From Vicia villosa (taxonomy: Eukaryota; Streptophyta; Magnoliopsida; Fabales; Fabaceae), in assembly GCF_029867415.1 (NCBI RefSeq), contig NW_026705581.1, positions 496,001 through 560,000 of the forward strand: a DNA stretch of 64,000 nucleotides, given 5' to 3'. The position numbers were made by a program, and so were the translations under genes. Shown one piece after another: positions 57,732 to 64,000 of the stretch. Under the pieces are notes generated by a model. That model had not been told where the DNA came from and did no database searches. It saw nothing but the letters and a program-made list of their open reading frames with translations. The stretch's first letter is position 1. Every line of letters begins with the position of its first letter.

Positions 57732-59159
57732 TGTAAGTATAAGAGTGCGCCTAAGAGGGGGGTGAATTAGGACTTTGAAAAATTACCCGGTTTTAGAAAC
57801 AAGTTGTTCTTATTTTTCTGGTTTGGTGCAATAGTTTAGAAATGTGTTATTTTCTTTTCTGGTTATGATTTGTGAAAGCGGTAAATTCGGAAAAGTAAAG
57901 AACACAATTATGTATACTGGTTCCCTTCACAATCCGAGAGTACTCCAGTCCCCTTTCAACATGAAAGAGATTTTACTATAGTTTGTAACTTACACAAGAA
58001 AACACCAAGAACAATCCTCTTGGACCAAGAACAATCCTCTTGGATTTTCACTAAGTACACTAAGAGAACAATCCTCCCTTAATGACTCACTTGTTTCCAA
58101 CAATCCTGGACAACAAGATTTAAACCACCAAGAATAATCCTCTTGGATTTACTAACTTGACTATGAGAATAATCCTCTCACTAATTAACAACCCTTGCTT
58201 CCAACAATCCTGGATAGCAAGTCAATAGTAACCAAATATATTTGAGTAGAAATGTTGATAAACATATATCAATCACTAGGATTGGTCTTCTCTTCAAGCA
58301 AGACAATTTACAATGATATAATAGTGCTCAAGTGTTTATGTATGAATGAGAAACTTTTCTAACAATGTGCAGAAAAAAGTTTCAATGGAAGTTCAAGTAT
58401 GAAACACTTGTATGAAAAAATATGATCAAAAAGGTGGTAAATTGTAATGAAAGAGGTGTGATTCAAATTTGAAAATATAGTGTTTATATAGTGCTTTAAC
58501 ACCCTTTTGAAAGTGTGTAAAATAATGAAACAATGCAACAATGAAGAGGTGTTAAAACAAATCCGTTCAGATTTTCCAACAGCTATTTTTGCCTCTGCCA
58601 GGCATGGAAACCGGTTTCTGAAAAGAGGGAAACCAGTTTCTGGTGAAACGTTGCAACTGATATTCAAAAACTGCGTTCAGGAAATCGGTTTCTGAAAATA
58701 GGGAAACCAATTTCTGCAGGAAAAATTTGAATTTCCAGAAACATAATAGAAACTGACACGAAGGGGAAACTAGTTTCTGAAAACCTGGAAACCGGTTTCT
58801 GCTACTGAACACAGAATTTCTAGAAATGAAATTTTATGCAGGACCTTGATATGACTTATATTTTCTTAGCCTCTAAAGATTTCTAAACACATGAAAACTA
58901 TATGGAATATGATATGCATAAGAGAATAGACTTTGAGCACTAACATTATCAATATAATTGCATACTTGTACCTCAATCAATCAATGATCCATGCTAGTCT
59001 TCAGAGTAAAAGTCTTGAATATTTTATTGCTAGCTTTCAATATGATGAGTCTTAAACTTGAGGCTTTTTCCATACTTTTTTTACACGATCTTTTGATTTG
59101 CACTTTGTCTTCATCAAAACACATTGGATGAAAAGTCTTGACTTCACATTCACTTTATA
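57732..59159 (-). mobile_element. Copia-type (SIRE-like) solo LTR in F
   Basis: A 1428-bp insertion between ATCTA duplications (57727-57731, 59160-59164). Removing it restores CGATCTA-AACATCACCG, matching CGATCATAACATCACCG of D near 63870. The GAGTACTCCAGTCC block and the repeated CCAAGAACAATCCTCTTGGA phrases give it the layout of the SIRE LTR. The left end is TG but the right end is TA rather than CA, so one end is mutated or the boundary is off slightly. Confidence 0.7.
58616..58803 (-). repeat. Three pairs of GGAAACCGGTTTCTG phrases
   Basis: Six copies of the 12-bp palindrome GAAACCGGTTTC and variants (ACCAGTTT, ATCGGTTT, ACCAATTT, ACTAGTTT) are arranged as three pairs about 25 bp apart. 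This is the same paired layout as in the gypsy LTRs, but in a copia-type LTR. Confidence 0.9.
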
Positions 59160-59661
59160 ATCTAAACATCACCGAGATACGGCCCTGCCAGCACTAGTTC
59201 CAAACAATGGGAATTATGCCACCCACTGATCCAAAACATCACTGCGATTCAACCACCAAATGATTATGAATGCATGCAAAAACATCTAACATACTTACCA
59301 TCATCACCGATCACGATGAAAAATCATCTCAACACCACATCATCGAATTTAGTATGTTCATGTTCAGCATTATTCAATAATCAAATATACATAATCACAC
59401 TTGATATCGTATCAATATTACATCAATATCACAACATATCGTCACCGCATTATCACATTGTAACATTAAACAATACATGTACACAATGTATAACTCACCA
59501 ACATAATTAAATCGGAATCTTTAAATTAAAATCAGGCTACTGCCCATATCACCATTTTATCACATCGATTATTTTATTAGCTTTACAATGCCCAAAACGG
59601 CACTTGAAACGGACCTACAGCTCAAAAGATACGAAATTAAAAGTTGCAAAACTGGGCTCAT

Positions 59662-59792
59662 TCGCCCGACGCCTAGACTGGCTCGCCCGGCGCTTTGAGG
59701 CAGTAGTGTGACATTTCTTCGCTCGCTACGCTTTCCCGGCGGAGACGTGTGGGCGCACGCTCGCCCGGCGCTTCGATCTGTCCTCCCGGCGC
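59662..59792 (-). repeat. Array of CGCCCGGCGC phrases in LTR F
   Basis: At least two pairs (TCGCCCGACGC/TCGCCCGGCGC and TCGCCCGGCGC/TCCCGGCGC), with decayed copies (TTTCCCGGCGG) between them. They lie next to a GCCGTTTTGGGCATTGTAAAGC block on the minus strand. Confidence 0.85.
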
Positions 59793-61039
59793 TCCGCACC
59801 ATAACTAGAATTTCTGTTGTGTGATTTTGGCATCCCTCTTCTCCCAATTTCAATCCAATCGCACCAAAACGATCCCCATACCAAAACATCACCAAATAAC
59901 ATATTCTAACACAATCCTAACACTTTTTAGGGGTCATTTAACACTAAACACATTCATCATTCCATCAATTTCATCAAATCACTCCAAACAACCTTAACTT
60001 CCAAAACCCCAAAAATCCCAAAATCTAAACATTCAATCGACATGAACAATACACATAAATTAGTTCTATCATATCTAAACTAATAATATATGCTAAATGG
60101 ATTGTCACCCCTTACCTTAGTCAAATGCTCTTGAATGTTCTTCTTATATTCTCTTGGTTCTTTCACGTTCTTTTGCTATTCTCCTCTTTTGCTTTCTAAT
60201 TCTTCTTTCCCCTTATTTCCTTGTTTTATGAACATAAAATAAAATCCAACTTCAGTAAGGCCTAACACTTAGTGTAGCGGCAAAAAATAACTCGAGCGTT
60301 TTCGCGCGCTCGAAGTACAACAGAGTCGCCACCGAACTTTATTTATTCCAATAAGGAAAGGGAAAATATCGATAAAACCCACAAAGAGAAAAGAAATGGA
60401 TAAGATGGTCATTCGCAACCAAATTAGGGTTCGGGAGTCGGTTAAGCAAGGGGAAGGTATTAGCACCCCTCACCTCCATCGTACTCGATGGGACCCATTT
60501 AGTTAGTTTAGTGTTTGAGTGTTAGCGTAATGTTTGTGTTCTTTTGCTTATTGATCGAGAAAAGATAAAAGAAAAGGTTTTTAGGGTTTTTATTATTGTG
60601 AAGAAAAAGTAAATATTTTTTATTATTATGCTCGCCAAGACGTTTGTATCTTGTGCCTACGTATTCCCTAGTGCAATGGGAAAGTCAGAGCAATCGTAGT
60701 TCGGGCGAAGAACCACGAAAAGTTTGTTAATTGATTTTAGCGAGAGGTACTCGATCGCTTTCAAATGGAAATACTACGCGCACATGGATATGATATCACT
60801 ACAAGAATGGATGACTAAATCAAGATAAGACATGATTTTGGCCATCATCGCATTCGAGTGGAAGATATTCGATCTTCACATGTGGAAGTATGTTCGTATT
60901 GAAAATTGGATAAGTGTCTCGTTTATGAGAAGCGTTTTAAAAGCCATAAGGCAAAAAGGTTGAGTGAAATTGAAGTTGTGTTTTAAAGGGACATTTAGCA
61001 AAGGATTGAGCATAGGTGTTCACCTAGCGCGTCTTTACC

Positions 61040-61585
61040 CAAGGTATTGAACAGGAGCGAGCCCCATTGTCACTTGTTGTCCTTGAAAATTAATGTATTT
61101 TAATTCAAAAGATAAAGGTATTCAAGAGGTGTCCACCCCTTGTCACTTAACCTTTTGGTTTAATTAAAGAGTTTTGGTTCAAGAAAATCAAGGTATTCAA
61201 GAGGTGTGCACTTCTTGTCACTTGATTTCTCGATTTATTTAAGAAAGTTTTTTATTGTTTGATTCAAAGGATCGAAGGTATTCAAGAGGTGTGCACTTCT
61301 TGTCACTTGATCACTTTGATTTTATTAATGTGTTTTAGTTTCAAAAGATCAGGGTATTCAAGAGGTGTTCACCCCTTGTCACAAGATCTTTCGATTTAAT
61401 TAAAGAAAGGTTTAAAAAAGTGTTAATCCAAAAGAATCGAGGTATTCAAGAGGTGTACACTTCTTGTCACTCGATCTTTCGGTGTGGTTAAGAAAATTTT
61501 TAAGAAAATGTTTTAATCCAAAAGAATCGAGGTATTCAAGAGGCGTTCGCCCCTTGTCACACGACCTTTCGGTATGGTTTAAAGA
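61040..61585 (-). repeat. Seven tandem units of 73-91 bp in the Tat/Ogre solo LTR
   Basis: Each unit has GGTATTCAAGAGGTGTKCAC, then YTTGTCAC, then a variable GATCTTTCGATTTAATT-like tail. The core AAGAGGTGTGCACTTCTT is nearly palindromic. Unit 1 is the most diverged. Confidence 0.9.
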
Positions 61586-63089
61586 AAGTTATTTTTGTAA
61601 CAAAGAAAACTCGACGTTGGATCGAGAAGTTTAATTGTATCGACTTGGCGTTGGACCAAGGTTTATTTATTTTTTAGATCGAGATTCATATAATATTTTT
61701 TGGTATTTTTAACATGAGAATAAAGTCTAAAATCTAGAAACATGTTTTTTGTATTATATATTTTTTTTATTAGAAAATAAAAGCAAAATAAAATATTAAA
61801 GAAGCTTAATCAAACAAGTTAAATGTGCAAGAAAAATAAATAAAATGGGGGTGTGAAACCTAGACTAAGGGTGTAAAGATCATATGGAAGTGAGGCCCAA
61901 GATGATTAAAAAAGCACTATCAGCAAGAAAATATATAAAAGAAAAAAATTAATTGGGCCGGACCGGGTCGGGTCAGATGGAACCCGGATCCGGCCCCACT
62001 CTTAACAATCAAAAACCTAAAACAGAGGCAGCAACGCCTCTCAATCAAACTCTCTCTCACGATGCTCTCTCTCACGATGCTCTCTCTCGCTCTCGCTAAT
62101 CTCTGCTTTCCTCTCAATCTCTCACGGTCATGTCCTCCATGAATGAACACAGAACAACAATAAAACAAGCTAGGATCAAACGAATCTACCTTCATCCCAC
62201 AGAAAACCCTAAATCCCCAGTTCTCATTAATCTCTATTATCAAGAAGTCAACAACAATAATACAGAAGAAAAAAGTTACAATCAAAATGGAAACAAGTTA
62301 CCAACGTTAGCAGCGAATCGAGCTTGAAACTCTACAGGTATGCTCTTTCGTTTCTTCGTCTCAATCTTCCTCCGTGCGTGCTTCTGAAACTAGGCGTTCG
62401 TCTGTTGTGTGTTCTGGTTTGTCGTTGTCGTGATTTTTGCTGTATATTTCGTGAAGGTTTGAAGGTGAGCAAGATTCAAATGTATGAAACTGTGGCTGAG
62501 TTGATGAAGATTTCGCGTTGATGCGAGGTTCAGTTTTTGGAGCTAGCGTATCGATGAAGTGCGTTGAAATTGGTTTGTTGCGGATTGAAGGTTTTGGTTT
62601 CTGCGGAAATCTTGATGTTTTAGAGGCAGAGGTTTAGTTTGAGTGTGGTTTGCGGTTTGTGAACTGAGGGAGATTTTATGCAGGATTGTTGGTGTAAGGT
62701 GTGGTGAGATTCCGAATGGAGCTTGAAGGTGTGAGGCAGAGGTTTCTTTTGTGTCTCCTGAATCGTTTTGCCTCCTCCGTTTTTTTTCGGTTTCTCCTCC
62801 CCTTTGCTTATGCTGGATGTGTGATTTTATAGAGGTAAAGGATAGGATTTGGGAGGGAAAATTGGGTGAGTTTTTGAACACTTATGGTATACTGATTCAT
62901 GCTTTCTTGATACAGGTGTTTGTGTGAACAATTTGATGTATTTTCTGGATGTATTATGCAGAGCATTTGGACCATTGTGTTTGTTTTGGTTGGGACAGAG
63001 CATCATCTGCTGTAGCAGGATGTGGGATAGAGAAACATGAAGGAGATCCCTTTTTGTATTATATATTTTGTGTATATTTGACAAAAGGA

Positions 63090-63146
63090 TGAATAATAAT
63101 AATAATAATAGTAGATAATAATAATAATACTAATAATAATAATGAT
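63090..63146. repeat. (AAT)n microsatellite in the Tat/Ogre solo LTR
   Basis: A run of AATAATAAT with small interruptions. Confidence 0.9.
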
Positions 63147-63597
63147 AAAAAAAGATGTTAAGAAAAGAAATAAAAATAAATTTAAACTAAAAAAAAACCT
63201 AATTTAAGTCTAGACTAAAAATAAAAATAGTATAAAGCTAAAAATAATCTAAATTAAACCTAAACTTAAAAATAAAAATTAAATTTAATCTAAACTATTA
63301 AAAGGCTAACTTTTATTGACTTTAATAAAAGTCTGATTTTTTTTTTAAATATGCAACGATGCAGTGTATGAACGATGAATTCATATGAAATGCGACAGGT
63401 CAAAAAATAAATGAAAATGCGTGGGTCAAAAATTGGGGTGCGACACTTAGTACCTCCCCTCTACTAATCACAACACTGGCCCAACAACGTTATTTTCACA
63501 ATTTCTCCAATAATCCAATAAAATACCAAATAATCCAAATAATTAATATAAATTCTAATTAAATTAAATAATGGAAAATACAGGGTGTTACAAATAT

Positions 63598-64000
63598 CAT
63601 CATCAGATGATTCATTTACAATTTCACTAAAAACATTCTTCACAATTCATACATCATCAAAACATCATTTACATCATTCAATATGCAAACATAATAATGA
63701 AATGCAACATCACTGACTCATGCATGTGGTACCAATTCATCATCATTGATGACCTAGTCATCTTCCTCTAAAGATCCCCAACATAGGATCGGTTCCCGCT
63801 TGGAACCGGAGTACATCACAAAACGCACTCAATCCACACAATGGTATTAAGGCCAACACTAGACATCGATCATAACATCACCGGGCATCTGCCCTTACAT
63901 CACTGGACATTTGTCCTTCTAATGCCATGAATGCACGATGCTCAACATCTTCACACACTTGATTTTGAGTAGTTACTGGAGTTCATGGACATCTTCACAC
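63598..64000 (-). repeat. 5' LTR of element D, second part, cut by window end
   Basis: It resumes after F and matches 49205-49385, including ACTGACTCATGCATGTGGTACC. It then continues with CATCACCGGGCATCTGCCC phrases absent from the left copy, which lost that part or is diverged there. Confidence 0.85.

Larger units (their letters stand above)
60273..63445 (-). mobile_element. Tat/Ogre-type solo LTR (3.2 kb)
   Basis: It is flanked by CTTAG (60268-60272, 63446-63450) with TG...CA ends. On the minus strand the 3' end carries GGTGGCGACTCTG, and the ACCATCGAGTACGATGG...ACCGACTCCCG block matches 1220-1330. There is no internal region. No protein can be assigned: the short frames at 61920-62880 are not conserved-looking. 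CT-rich tandem CACGATGCTCTCTCT copies lie near 62050-62095. Confidence 0.88.
57070..63592 (-). mobile_element. Solo LTR F (relative of element C) with two nested solo LTRs
   Basis: TGTAACACCCTTCTGAATCC...CAGGGTGTTACA, flanked by AATAT (57065-57069, 63593-63597). Removing its two insertions leaves about 1.9 kb. On the minus strand it starts TGTAACACCCTG and carries a donor-like CTAAG|GTAAGG (near 60114), an acceptor-like TTTTTAG (near 57458), the GGTACCACATGCATAG block and a CGCCCGGCGC array. There is no internal region, hence solo. Its ends resemble C. Confidence 0.88.
48608..64000 (-). mobile_element. Non-coding Ty3/gypsy element D with nested solo LTRs (right end outside window)
   Basis: Two LTR copies starting TGTAACACCCTTCTACCC on the plus strand lie at 48608 and 56475. 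The PBS complement adjoins the right copy, so the element is on the minus strand. The interior (about 53160-56474) has no long frame and shares eroded pol with C. Solo LTR E interrupts the left LTR and solo LTR F the right one. Only one flank is visible, so its target duplication cannot be tested. Confidence 0.85.

Noticed and set aside
61920..62881. Several frames of 65-121 codons in the Tat/Ogre solo LTR
   Set aside because: They lie inside an LTR with exact target duplications and have no recognisable domain.

Overview
The window is plant genomic DNA made almost entirely of nested transposable elements. I see no tRNA, rRNA or single-copy host gene that I can defend. The mix of element types suggests a legume with a large, repeat-rich genome (Vicia, Pisum, Trifolium or Medicago type): Tekay-type chromoviruses with LTRs of about 2 kb, a SIRE/Maximus Ty1/copia element with an env-like third ORF, Tat/Ogre-type LTRs and AT-rich Helitrons. 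The organism is an inference; the element structures are read directly from the sequence.

Layout. 1-1424 is the 3' part of a Tat/Ogre-type LTR. 1425-6968 is the non-coding interior and complete 3' LTR of a Ty3/gypsy element (A). 7477-11347 holds two related Helitrons and a 39-bp minisatellite; the second Helitron contains a Tourist-like MITE. 11348-32525 is a three-level nest: Ty3/gypsy element B (gag-pol present) carries in its 5' LTR a non-coding gypsy relative C (12338-24828), and C carries in its own 5' LTR a young Ty1/copia element (13286-18297). Each level has matching 5-bp target duplications. 32526-36780 is AT-rich DNA with the rest of the minisatellite, an (AT)n run, a foldback and local duplications.

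36790-48607 is a decayed LINE on the minus strand, split by a SIRE-type copia element (37947-48279, minus). That element keeps gag, protease, integrase and an env-like ORF but has no recognisable reverse transcriptase or RNase H. 48608-64000 is a minus-strand gypsy relative D, cut by the window end. Its left LTR holds solo LTR E (49452-52324). Its right LTR holds solo LTR F (57070-63592), which itself contains a copia-type solo LTR (57732-59159) and a 3.2-kb Tat/Ogre solo LTR (60273-63445).

How the parts relate. B encodes the enzymes (gag with three zinc knuckles, PR, RT, RNase H, integrase, chromodomain-like tail) and may have mobilised its non-coding relatives C and D, which keep PBS, LTRs and eroded pol. 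The copia and B polyproteins are each broken by one in-frame stop. The most unusual signal is a shared LTR architecture: six Tekay-like LTR families (A-F) each place a family-specific, reiterated short palindrome between a splice-donor-like GT and an acceptor-like AG. A copia-type solo LTR and both Tat/Ogre LTRs also carry reiterated palindromic units.
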